Shown here: positions 1-6,559 of the stretch, in pieces
Position numbering within the stretch: position 1 is the first letter of the stretch
Layout: every line of letters begins with the position of its first letter
Assembly (NCBI GenBank): GCA_946544695.1
Contig: CAMNMO010000032.1
Span: 1-13,624 of the forward strand
Origin: an uncultured Ruminococcus sp.
GTDB lineage: Bacteria; Bacillota; Clostridia; Oscillospirales; Ruminococcaceae
Length of the DNA: 13,624 nt
Direction of reading: 5' to 3'
Program-made: the position numbers and the translations under genes
Notes under the pieces: generated by a model
The model's database searches: none
What the model was told of the DNA's origin: nothing
Seen by the model: the letters and a program-made list of their open reading frames with translations, nothing else

Positions 1-1494
1 GTTTACTTCCACGCCGCAGCCAAGCACTTTGATAAGGTCGGTGATTATCTCGTTTTTGAATATCTTGTCGTAGTCGGCTTTAAGGCAGTTGAGTATCTTA
101 CCCCTTACAGGTATAACTGCCTGGAATTCTGCGTCCCTTGCCAGCTTTACCGAACCCAGTGCCGAGTCACCCTCCACGATGTAGAGTTCTCGTCTGCTGA
201 GATCCTTTGAACGGCAGTCAACGAACTTCTGCACCTGATTGGAAAGGTCGATGGTGCCCTGAAGCTTCTTCTTTATATTCAGCCTTGAAGTTTCGGCACT
301 TTCACGGCTTCTCTTGTTTACCAGCACCTGTTCTGCTATCTTCAGTGCTTCATCGGGGTTCTCTATGAAGTAGATCTCCAGATTGTGCTTTAGGAACTCA
401 GTCATGCATTCCTTGATGAACTTGTTGGTGATAGCCTTTTTGGTCTGGTTAGCATAAGAGGTCTGCGTGGAGAACGAACTTGATACCAGCACCAGGCAGT
501 CAGCAACGTCCTGGAAGTTTATGGGCTTCTCGTTCTTGTTGTACTTGTTGTTGTTTTTGAGATATGCATTTATCTGCGAGGTGAATGCGCTTCTGACCGC
601 ATCATCGGGCGAACCGCCGTGTGAAAGGAAGCTGGAGTTATGGAAGTATTCCAGATCCTGCACCTTATTTGAGAACACAAAGGAAACGCCCAGCTTGACC
701 TTGTATTCTTCCTTGTCGGCACGGTCTCTGCCTCGTCTGTCACCTGTGAAATACTGCACGTTTGTCAGGGTATCTTCGCCTGCAATTTCCTTTACATAAT
801 CAGCGATGCCGTTCTCATAGAAAAAGGTCTGTTCCTCAAAGGAACCGTCTGCGTTCTGCACCCTCAGCAAAAAGCTGACACCGGGGTTTACCACCGCCTG
901 TTTCTTCATAACATCAGCGAAGTATTCCTTCTCTATATTGATATCGGTGAACACATCGAGGTCAGGCTTCCAGTGGGTGCGGGTACCTGTTTTTTTCTGC
1001 TTGGTCTCTTCCTTTTTGAGACCGCCCACATTCTCGCCCTTCTCAAAGTGCAGTCCGTACTTAAAGCCGTCACGGATGACCTCAACGTCCATGTATTCAG
1101 AGGCATACTGCGTAGCGCAGGCACCCAGTCCGTTAAGACCCAGTGCGAATGAATAGTTCTCGCCCGAGTTGTTGTCATATTTACTACCCGCATACAGTTC
1201 GCAGTAAACGAGTTCGTAGTTGTATCTTTTTTCACGGGGGTTGTAATCCACAGGGCAGCCTCGTCCGAAGTCCTGCACCTCTATGGAATTATCGTTATAT
1301 TTTGTGACGATTATCTTGTCACCGAAGCCTTCTCTTGCTTCATCGATGGAGTTGGACATTATCTCAAACACCGAGTGCTTGCAGCCCTCGATGCCGTCCG
1401 AACCGAAAATTACCGCAGGGCGCTTACGTACACGGTCAGCGCCTTTGAGCATCGTAATATCTTCATTACCGTAATCCTGTTTCTTCTTTGCCAT
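1..1494 (-). CDS. Type IIA DNA topoisomerase subunit B (GyrB/ParE family), 3' part missing
   Basis: This is the ATPase subunit of a gyrase or topoisomerase IV type enzyme, which would act with a GyrA/ParC-type subunit to pass one DNA duplex through another. The reading frame is open for 498 codons and leaves the window without a stop. Visible parts are the GHKL ATPase N-box (E44, N48, D51, E52), the DFGRG motif (75-79), the lid motif GLNGLGA (119-125), a QTK loop at 350-352 in the transducer domain, and a TOPRIM start EGDS (441-444) followed by PVRGKILNC. The ATG at 1494 has GAGG seven bases upstream. Lid and TOPRIM differ from textbook GyrB: EGDSALGS replaces EGDSAGGS, and GLNGLGA replaces GLHGVGA. 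I therefore read it as a divergent paralog rather than the housekeeping GyrB. The assignment gyrB versus parE is left open. The C-terminal end and any A-subunit partner would lie left of the window. Confidence 0.9.
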   Translation of the reverse strand, partial: MAKKKQDYGNEDITMLKGADRVRKRPAVIFGSDGIEGCKHSVFEIMSNSIDEAREGFGDKIIVTKYNDNSIEVQDFGRGCPVDYNPREKRYNYELVYCELYAGSKYDNNSGENYSFALGLNGLGACATQYASEYMDVEVIRDGFKYGLHFEKGENVGGLKKEETKQKKTGTRTHWKPDLDVFTDINIEKEYFADVMKKQAVVNPGVSFLLRVQNADGSFEEQTFFYENGIADYVKEIAGEDTLTNVQYFTGDRRGRDRADKEEYKVKLGVSFVFSNKVQDLEYFHNSSFLSHGGSPDDAVRSAFTSQINAYLKNNNKYNKNEKPINFQDVADCLVLVSSSFSTQTSYANQTKKAITNKFIKECMTEFLKHNLEIYFIENPDEALKIAEQVLVNKRSRESAETSRLNIKKKLQGTIDLSNQVQKFVDCRSKDLSRRELYIVEGDSALGSVKLARDAEFQAVIPVRGKILNCLKADYDKIFKNEIITDLIKVLGCGVEVN

Positions 1495-1617
1495 GTCAAA
1501 ACCTCACAATATATATAGTAAACGACAGATCAATATTCACTTAGACCGACATAGGCAGCCCTGTTTACAAAGCATCGGGCTTGTCACCGCTGATATGAAG
1601 CTGACGTTATAAACGGT

Positions 1618-1662
1618 CGTTTGTTATCAAACGGCATAAAACGCAGAGTTATCCTGCCGTTT
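1618..1662 (-). promoter_or_regulatory. Two overlapping, mutually exclusive hairpins in the topoisomerase leader
   Basis: The arm AAACGGCA (1629-1636) can pair with TGCCGTTT (1655-1662), an 8-bp stem with an 18-nt loop. Its bases 1628-1633 can also pair with CGTTTG (1618-1623), a 6-bp stem with a TTAT loop. Both cannot form together. There is no U-tract, so this is not a classical attenuator. A regulatory role is inference. Confidence 0.35.
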
Positions 1663-1685
1663 ACTTAATTTCTGCATACTAAATT

Positions 1686-1715
1686 ATTATAACACATTTC
1701 AGTGGGATTTGTAAA
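1686..1715 (-). promoter_or_regulatory. Sigma-A promoter of the topoisomerase gene (extended -10)
   Basis: On the minus strand a -35 TTTACA (1715-1710) is followed after 18 bp by TATAAT (1691-1686), with TGT directly in front (extended -10). Transcription would start near 1679, giving a leader of about 185 nt before the ATG at 1494. It lies downstream of the DUF624 terminator, so the topoisomerase gene appears to be its own unit. Confidence 0.7.
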
Positions 1716-1775
1716 GACCTTGTCAAAAAAATTTACGAAATGCAGCTGCATCAGGGAATATTTTTGTACACATAA

Positions 1776-1811
1776 AGAAAAACATCGGCGCATGCAGGTC
1801 TGCATACGCCG
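1776..1811 (-). terminator. Rho-independent terminator of the proC operon
   Basis: An 11-bp stem (one U-G wobble) with a GACC loop spans 1811-1786 on the minus strand and is followed by a T-rich tract (GTTTTTCTTT). It sits just after the stop of the DUF624 gene and closes the proC, SpoIIM-like, DUF624 unit. Confidence 0.85.
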
Positions 1812-1818
1812 TGAAAGC

Positions 1819-2706
1819 TTATCTTATCGTTTTGCGTTTGGTCTTTTTTTCAGTGGGCACAGGCTTTTCCTCAGCAGCCCTGTCCTCGAACAGTGCTTCG
1901 CCATCAGCAGCAGAAAGGCTTGCTTCCTCGGGATTTACCTCACCACGCTGGTCGTAATAGGGCTGTATGACATTCTTGCGGATAACAGGGTAGCAGTTGA
2001 AGCATGCCACGAATGTCAGGAAAGTGAACGGGAATATCATCACCAGTGCGATCCCCACAGCGGGGTGTATCAGCAGTGTCAGGTAATTGACAAGTATTAT
2101 GAACAGCGACGCCAGCAGCGTGAAAATGGTCTGTTTAATGCCTATGCTGACAAGGAAAAGCGCATTGCGCAGTATCTGTTTCATGTTCAGGTTGGTCGAA
2201 CACATCATCTGATAGATGTAGAAATGCATCATGAAGAACACCAGCATACACGCCATGCAGATAATGTAGGGTATGTACATTACAGAGTTTTTGTCAGCCA
2301 TACTCTGGTACATGGGCACGCCCACGATGAAGCTTACTATCGCTATCGAATCTATGTAGCCCATTATCAGTCCCTGTTTCATGTTAAGCTTGAACGCCCT
2401 GAAAAAGTCATGCAGCACGAATGTGTGCCTTTCCTGCGAGAAATTGCGTACAACTCTGGTCATAGCAGCAGTCGCAGGTCCCATGATACCTGATATAACT
2501 ATCAGCAGCAGCCATTTCAGGTTTTCGCTCGCCAGCAGTATGGCTGCGAACAGCGGTATCAAAAACAGGAAATACAGCAGGTTAAGTCCCATCAGCTGCC
2601 AGCAGTGCCTGAAATAAACTTCCCAGAATTTAAAGAACGGTCGTTTCTCGTGGGGCGTTTTCAGTACGCCCTTGCCGGGGGTATCGTAGTTTCCGAATAA
2701 TGCCAT
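1819..2706 (-). CDS. YesL-like DUF624 membrane protein
   Basis: Predicted integral membrane protein of 295 residues. The N-terminus FGNYDTPGKGV, a first hydrophobic segment around 38-60, and the motif FFRAFKLNMKQ near residue 100 resemble the DUF624/YesL family. Members often sit beside carbohydrate uptake or degradation genes, and their biochemical role is unknown. About five to six hydrophobic segments are visible, followed by a charged tail from about residue 250 that ends KTKRKTIR and is probably cytoplasmic. AAGGAG lies six bases before the ATG. It is the last gene of the probable proC operon, 52 bp after the SpoIIM-like gene, and is followed by a strong terminator. The mannanase operon is nearby but divergent, so a link to sugar uptake is only suggestive. 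Confidence 0.8.
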   Translation of the reverse strand: MALFGNYDTPGKGVLKTPHEKRPFFKFWEVYFRHCWQLMGLNLLYFLFLIPLFAAILLASENLKWLLLIVISGIMGPATAAMTRVVRNFSQERHTFVLHDFFRAFKLNMKQGLIMGYIDSIAIVSFIVGVPMYQSMADKNSVMYIPYIICMACMLVFFMMHFYIYQMMCSTNLNMKQILRNALFLVSIGIKQTIFTLLASLFIILVNYLTLLIHPAVGIALVMIFPFTFLTFVACFNCYPVIRKNVIQPYYDQRGEVNPEEASLSAADGEALFEDRAAEEKPVPTEKKTKRKTIR

Positions 2707-2758
2707 TTTACACTCCTTGAAGTTCTGCCGACTTATTTTAAACGACGCAGCGGTGTCA

Positions 2759-3376
2759 CTAAGTCAGCTTGCCGATAAAAAGATAATTGCTTATGGTATC
2801 AGCACATGCCGCCAGTGCCAGCATCGCTTCGATGACCAGCAGCTTTGTGCCATATAGCTTAACGGTATCTGCCAGCCCCTGCACCTGTCGGTCAGCAAGG
2901 GTGATCCGCAGATAGATATTTGATAGACAGATGGCTTCTCTTGCGGCAGCTATCAGCGCCAGCATAGCTATGAATGCGCCAGGTATCAGCAGGCATGCCG
3001 CATAGGGTGCAGCTGCTTTGCCCACCGCTGAATAAGTCTCGGTCAGCGTATAGCCCAGCCCCATGCCACGCAGTATCAGCAGTGCCAGTTCAAAGGGCTG
3101 ACCCGCTGCGCAAAGTCCCGAAAGTGCGATCGCCAGCAGGAACACAGTGCTGCCCATAAGCGACCCTGCCATTATCCTGCCGTAACTCATCTCAGCCCGC
3201 AGCTGGAGACTGCTGCCACGAAACAGCATCAGCCTGTCCGCCTGTGCGCTGTTAAGGCAGAAGCACATCGCCCCAAGCAGCACCCCGACTATCGCAGCCC
3301 CGCATAGAAAAGCAAAGCTGCCCCTGCTGTATACCGCATTTTCCTTGCCGTCCGTCCTTGTCAAGCTTGTCTGCAT
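2759..3376 (-). CDS. SpoIIM-like (stage II sporulation protein M family) membrane protein
   Basis: A 205-residue polytopic membrane protein with about five hydrophobic segments (roughly 19-41, 67-91, 94-112, 118-146, 172-199). The segment order and the central stretch GQPFELALLILRGMGLGYT, followed by a G/P-containing hydrophobic segment, resemble SpoIIM, including its length (about 215 residues in Bacillus). SpoIIM belongs to the SpoIID-IIM-IIP peptidoglycan-degrading complex that drives engulfment of the forespore, but SpoIIM-family proteins also occur outside sporulation. The start at 3376 is chosen because GAGG (3388-3385) lies eight bases upstream. The in-frame ATG at 3382 is only two bases from it, and the GTG at 3385 overlaps it. 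It lies 43 bp after proC and is probably cotranscribed with it. The family call rests on weak similarity, so another small membrane family is possible. Confidence 0.6.
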   Translation of the reverse strand: MQTSLTRTDGKENAVYSRGSFAFLCGAAIVGVLLGAMCFCLNSAQADRLMLFRGSSLQLRAEMSYGRIMAGSLMGSTVFLLAIALSGLCAAGQPFELALLILRGMGLGYTLTETYSAVGKAAAPYAACLLIPGAFIAMLALIAAAREAICLSNIYLRITLADRQVQGLADTVKLYGTKLLVIEAMLALAACADTISNYLFIGKLT

Positions 3377-3419
3377 TTCCATCACCTCATTAATGGATAT
3401 GCAGCGTTATGTGTTTATA

Positions 3420-4223
3420 TTACTTTGCCAGTTCGTAAGCACGCTTGGTGCAAGCCTCACAGCATTCACGTACAGCCTTGTCCAGTCCGTTCTCACGCAG
3501 CTTTTCAAGACCTGCAATGGTGGTGCCGCCCTTTGAGGATACCATCGTTATCAGTTCGTCGATAGTCCTGCCGCTGTCGGTTATCATCTTGGCAGAACCT
3601 ATCAGCGACTTGGCAAACAGATCGACAGCAGCCTTTTCGTCAATGCCGACGCTTTTTGCGTACTCAATGAAACTCTGTGCATACAGGTAGATGAAAGCGG
3701 GAGAAGAACCGTTGATAGCGATTATCTCCTTCATCTTGTCCTTAGGCAGTACCGCAAAGATGCCGCATGAACCGAAGATATCGCACACAAGTTTGAATTC
3801 ATCATCACCGACGCTTTCGGACTTAGCCAGTGCGGTAGCGCCTTCGCCAAGCAGCAGGGGAGTATTTGGCATTACCATTACCACCTTAGCACCTGCTATG
3901 GTCTTTGAAGCTATGTAGTCATCAGTTATGCCTGCGCATATAGAAACGATGACCTTATCAGCTGTGACCTCATCTTTGATGTCAGCCAGCACTTCATCAA
4001 GCTGCTGCGGCTTTACTGCCAGGAAAACGTAATCGCACTTGCTTACCAGTTCAGCGCTGTTATTTTCAGAAGCCGCACCCAGCTGTTCAGCACGCATCAT
4101 TGCTTCCTGCGACGGGTCGAACACATGCAGTGCTATGCTGTCAGCCATGCTGCTGCCTGTGATGCCCTTCATTATAGCAAAGCCCATATTGCCTGCGCCT
4201 ATGAAGCCAACATTATATTTCAT
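3420..4223 (-). CDS. proC: Pyrroline-5-carboxylate reductase
   Basis: ProC catalyses the last step of proline synthesis, the NAD(P)H-dependent reduction of 1-pyrroline-5-carboxylate to L-proline, in the cytoplasm. The 267-residue protein has the N-terminal Rossmann motif GAGNMG (9-14), VMPNTP in the middle, a GSSPAFIYLY segment that matches the usual GSGPAY region, and the C-terminal family signature SKGGTTIAGL. Its length is normal for the family. The ATG at 4223 follows GGGAGAG and is where ProC similarity begins. A longer in-frame start at 4286 would add hydrophobic residues without homology and was rejected. It is the first gene of a probable operon with the SpoIIM-like and DUF624 genes, driven by the promoter at 4304-4332. 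That grouping shows no obvious functional logic. Confidence 0.96.
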   Translation of the reverse strand: MKYNVGFIGAGNMGFAIMKGITGSSMADSIALHVFDPSQEAMMRAEQLGAASENNSAELVSKCDYVFLAVKPQQLDEVLADIKDEVTADKVIVSICAGITDDYIASKTIAGAKVVMVMPNTPLLLGEGATALAKSESVGDDEFKLVCDIFGSCGIFAVLPKDKMKEIIAINGSSPAFIYLYAQSFIEYAKSVGIDEKAAVDLFAKSLIGSAKMITDSGRTIDELITMVSSKGGTTIAGLEKLRENGLDKAVRECCEACTKRAYELAK

Positions 4224-4303
4224 TATAAACACTCTCCCATTCAAAAATAGATGTGATGACAGTAAGGGGAACACGATCATTCCCACAGACCGACTATTTT
4301 TAT

Positions 4304-4332
4304 ATTATAATACATTTTCCACAAATATTCAA
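4304..4332 (-). promoter_or_regulatory. Sigma-A promoter of the proC operon
   Basis: Minus-strand TTGAAT (4332-4327), 17-bp spacer, TATAAT (4309-4304). The start would be near 4297, about 74 nt before the proC ATG. Confidence 0.8.
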
Positions 4333-4459
4333 GTCCTTTTTTGCGCATAATGTGTGAACGAACATGCATGAACTGCGAAAAATAGTCAGTCTAACGAAGG
4401 TAAGGGTGAAGGTCCACAGCAGCAGGCATACCGTGTTCGGTTGGAATATTGAATATTTG
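4322..4459. repeat. 11-bp inverted repeat TTGAATATTTG between divergent promoters
   Basis: CAAATATTCAA at 4322-4332 and its exact reverse complement TTGAATATTTG at 4449-4459 lie 116 bp apart. The left copy contains the proC -35. The right copy also reads as a possible second plus-strand promoter (TTGAAT, 17 bp, GTATAT at 4472-4477) upstream of the mannanase. AT-rich promoter elements could explain the similarity by chance. No gene is visible between 4333 and 4494. Confidence 0.35.
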
Positions 4460-4494
4460 AACATCGTTCGGGTATATCGGTTCAAATCTTGTCA

Positions 4495-4523
4495 TTGACA
4501 AATGCGGGGGCATGGTCTATAAT
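4495..4523 (+). promoter_or_regulatory. Perfect consensus sigma-A promoter of the mannanase operon
   Basis: TTGACA (4495-4500), 17-bp spacer, TATAAT (4518-4523): all twelve consensus bases match. Transcription would start near 4530, leaving a short leader of about 26 nt that contains the ribosome site AGAGGTGG. Confidence 0.9.
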
Positions 4524-4555
4524 ATTACAAAATCAGTTTGCAAGAGGTGGAATAT

Positions 4556-5524
4556 ATGAGCGATAAGATCTATGACCCCGTTGACCCGAATGCGCAGCCT
4601 TGCGTCAGGAATGTGCTGAAATATTTTTCTGACATTTCGGGCGACAGGATAATTACAGGTCAGCACACACAGACGATGGCGATGGAGGAACTTGGGTGCA
4701 TCAGGCGTGTCACAGGCAAAGAACCCGCACTTTTGGGATTTGAACTGCTTTCCTATTCACCGAACATAAATTATGCCGATACCGATGATGAATGCATGAT
4801 TGAGGTCACCGAGAACTACGGCACACTGAAAAGGGCGTGGGAGTGGGCTGAGAAAAAAGGGCTGATAACATTTACCTGGCACTGGTTCTCGCCGCTGAGC
4901 GGTCACTCAAAGTCATTTTTTACCGAGAACACCGATTTTGATGCTTCGCAGGCAGTTATCGCAGGCACGCCCGAGAACAAGGCACTCATATCCGACCTTG
5001 ACTGCATGGCGGGAATACTCAGACCTTTCTGCGATAAGGGTATACCCATACTCTGGCGGCCTTTCCATGAATGCGAAGGCGGATGGTTCTGGTGGGGCGC
5101 AAAGGGCGGTGAGGTCGTCAAAAAGCTGTGGCGGCTGATGTTTCAGCGTTTTACAGAGGTGCACGGGCTGAATAACCTGGTGTGGGTATGGAACTCGACT
5201 CTCCGTGAATGTTATCCCGGTGATGATGTGGTCGATGTTATCTCAAGGGACATGTATCCCGAAAAGCACACCCATACCGCCTGTGAGAATGAGTACAACG
5301 AACTGGTAAAGATAACAGAACAGCCGAAAGTCGTGCTGATAGGCGAGATAGGCACACTGCCTGACGCTGACGAACTCCACGAAAAGGGGATAGGGTGGTC
5401 AAGCTTTATGATATGGTCGAAGGTGTTCTGCCTGACGGAAGATTTCAATAGCTTCGACTATCTGAAAAAGCTGTATGACAGTCCCTACGCTGTAACTAAG
5501 GACGAACTGCCCGAACTTTACTGA
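4556..5524 (+). CDS. GH26 beta-mannanase, apparently cytoplasmic
   Basis: Glycoside hydrolase family 26 enzyme of 322 residues, expected to hydrolyse beta-1,4-mannosidic bonds in mannan or manno-oligosaccharides with retention. Visible family landmarks are FTWHWFSP, the acid/base region RPFHECEGGWFWWG with E172, and the nucleophile region LIGEIGTLP with E264. VWVWNS lies between them. The ATG at 4556 follows AGAGGTGG. A TTG at 4538 is in frame but lies upstream of that site and was rejected. No signal peptide, carbohydrate-binding module, dockerin or membrane anchor is present, unlike secreted mannanases of fibrolytic ruminococci, so an intracellular role on imported oligosaccharides is inferred. 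It is the first gene of an operon with an O-acetyltransferase. The GH26 call is secure; the exact specificity (endo versus exo, chain length) is not visible. Confidence 0.92.
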   Translation: MSDKIYDPVDPNAQPCVRNVLKYFSDISGDRIITGQHTQTMAMEELGCIRRVTGKEPALLGFELLSYSPNINYADTDDECMIEVTENYGTLKRAWEWAEKKGLITFTWHWFSPLSGHSKSFFTENTDFDASQAVIAGTPENKALISDLDCMAGILRPFCDKGIPILWRPFHECEGGWFWWGAKGGEVVKKLWRLMFQRFTEVHGLNNLVWVWNSTLRECYPGDDVVDVISRDMYPEKHTHTACENEYNELVKITEQPKVVLIGEIGTLPDADELHEKGIGWSSFMIWSKVFCLTEDFNSFDYLKKLYDSPYAVTKDELPELY

Positions 5525-5536
5525 GGAGGTGTGAGT

Positions 5537-6163
5537 GTGGCAGAAAAGGATAAGCTTCACACGGGTGAACTGTATCTGCCTGATGACGGCGAGATACTGG
5601 TGTATCAGACAGCATGTCTCGACCGTCTGTATGAATACAACATGACCCGCCCCACTGAGGGTGAAAAGCGTGCTGCATTGCTGAAAGAGATGTTTGCCGA
5701 GATAGGAGATGGCTGTTACATCGAACCGCCGTTTCATGCGAATTTCGGCGGTGCACACTGTCATTTCGGCAAAAAGTTATATGCCAATTTCAATCTTACA
5801 CTGGTTGACGACACACACATCTATGTGGGTGACAACACAATGTTCGCCCCCAACGTGGTGGTAGCAACTGCGGGTCACCCACTTGAACCTTCGCTGAGGA
5901 ATGACGGCTATCAGTACAACATGCCTGTGCACATCGGCAAAAACTGCTGGATAGGCGCAGGGGTGCTGATAATGCCCGGGGTCACCATCGGGGATAATGT
6001 GGTGATCGGCGCAGGCAGCGTGGTAACAAAGGATCTGCCATCGGGCGTGCTGGCATTCGGTGTGCCCTGCAAGGTACAGCGTGAGATAGGTGAACATGAC
6101 AGGGAATTCTATTTCAAGGACAGGCGTATCCCGCAGCAACTGAGAGACAGATACGGGATATAG
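5537..6163 (+). CDS. Maltose/galactoside-type sugar O-acetyltransferase
   Basis: Acetyl-CoA dependent sugar O-acetyltransferase of the left-handed beta-helix (hexapeptide repeat) superfamily, 208 residues. The N-terminal helical cap (about 1-60) matches the maltose acetyltransferase domain. It is followed by hexapeptide repeats (about 65-185, for example IGKNCWIGAGVLI and IGDNVVIGAGSVV) and a catalytic histidine in TAGHP, H114, equivalent to the active-site His of Mac and LacA. The start is taken as GTG 5537, seven bases after GAGGAGG (5523-5529); the in-frame GTG at 5531 is too close to that site. The ribosome site overlaps the mannanase stop, so the two genes are translationally close and cotranscribed. 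The acceptor cannot be read from sequence. The context suggests a mannan-derived sugar or a detoxification role. Confidence 0.93.
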   Translation: MAEKDKLHTGELYLPDDGEILVYQTACLDRLYEYNMTRPTEGEKRAALLKEMFAEIGDGCYIEPPFHANFGGAHCHFGKKLYANFNLTLVDDTHIYVGDNTMFAPNVVVATAGHPLEPSLRNDGYQYNMPVHIGKNCWIGAGVLIMPGVTIGDNVVIGAGSVVTKDLPSGVLAFGVPCKVQREIGEHDREFYFKDRRIPQQLRDRYGI

Positions 6164-6174
6164 CATCGGGTATA

Positions 6175-6287
6175 AAGAAAAAAGGCTGCAAGTTATAGCT
6201 TGCAGCCTTTTGAATTTCGGATAGGTCCGTGCGTTTCCCGCACTATGACTTTTCCCCGCCTTTATAAAAATATACTTCCCCAAGTAC
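6175..6287 (-). ncRNA. Candidate small non-coding RNA, about 110 nt, family not recognised
   Basis: A complete small transcription unit without a convincing coding region. A 12/12 consensus promoter predicts a start at G6287, and the RNA ends in the strong terminator at 6211-6178. Predicted 5' hairpin: UACUU-GGGG-AAGUA. Central hairpin: GUGCG-GGAAA-CGCAC, flanked by AUAG and CUAU that could extend it after an internal loop. Then comes the terminator stem. An unpaired purine-rich stretch GGCGGGGAAAAG lies between the first two hairpins. I compared it by eye with SRP RNA, 6S RNA, tmRNA, T-box, c-di-GMP, ZTP, fluoride and preQ1 riboswitch signatures and saw no match. The terminator is followed directly by the opposing acetyltransferase gene, so it is not a leader of a downstream gene. 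Confidence 0.65.
6178..6212. terminator. Bidirectional terminator shared by the mannanase operon and a small RNA
   Basis: Perfect 13-bp stem, AAAAGGCTGCAAG (6180-6192) with CTTGCAGCCTTTT (6199-6211), loop TTATAG. On the minus strand it is followed by an uninterrupted T-rich run (CTTTTTTCTTT). On the plus strand the tract is only TTTTGAATTT. It therefore looks optimised for the minus strand while also closing the plus-strand operon. Confidence 0.85.
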
Positions 6288-6293
6288 AATTAA

Positions 6294-6322
6294 ATTATAA
6301 CGTTTTCGCTGAGATTTGTCAA
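6294..6322 (-). promoter_or_regulatory. Perfect consensus sigma-A promoter of the small RNA
   Basis: Minus-strand TTGACA (6322-6317), 17-bp spacer, TATAAT (6299-6294). No protein start follows within the unit. A cre-like centre AAAACGTTAT at the spacer/-10 border (6295-6308, two mismatches to the CcpA consensus) is noted as a weak observation. Confidence 0.85.
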
Positions 6323-6520
6323 TAAGGGCTTTATTTACGTAATTGTTTTAAAAAATATGTTTTTTTATCTATCAGACCCGTCTTTGTGTATCTGTAACAT
6401 TAATTTATAGTTAATTTCAGGAAATTTCAGCAAAAAACTGGTTAGCAGAACGAAAATGACCGCTATTCAGTTTCGCAGCAGGCTTAAAGGTTTCGCTTTA
6501 AAATTCACAAAATATTTACA
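6323..6520. other. AT-rich gap with no gene seen
   Basis: Between the small RNA promoter and the folT terminator I see only AT-rich DNA with minor elements: a small hairpin TTAAAG-gtttcg-CTTTAA near 6484-6501, a tandem AATTTCAG near 6413-6430, and a 46-codon plus-strand frame (6456-6596) with no ribosome site that runs into folT antisense. No function is supported. Confidence 0.6.
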
Positions 6521-6551
6521 AAATAAAAAGGAGCGGTGCAATGACCGCTCC
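6521..6551 (-). terminator. Rho-independent terminator of folT
   Basis: Perfect 8-bp stem GGAGCGGT / ACCGCTCC with a 6-nt loop (6551-6530 on the minus strand), followed by TTTTTATTTT. It starts nine bases after the folT stop codon. Confidence 0.92.
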
Positions 6552-6559
6552 GAAAAAAC

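Noticed and set aside
1702..2493. 263-codon plus-strand open frame
   Set aside because: Entirely antisense to the well-supported DUF624 gene and its terminator; composition rich in His/Tyr/Arg as expected of a reverse shadow; no ribosome site.
4300..4485. 61-codon minus-strand frame in the proC/mannanase intergenic region
   Set aside because: No ribosome site; it covers the proC promoter and reads as AT-rich noise.
6184..6243. 16-codon GTG frame inside the small RNA
   Set aside because: The start lies in the stem of the central hairpin, there is no proper ribosome site at correct spacing, and the frame ends inside the terminator stem.
5399..6289. Minus-strand open frames antisense to the mannanase and acetyltransferase genes
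   Set aside because: Shadows of two strongly supported genes. The one starting at 6289 would begin within the small RNA unit without a ribosome site.
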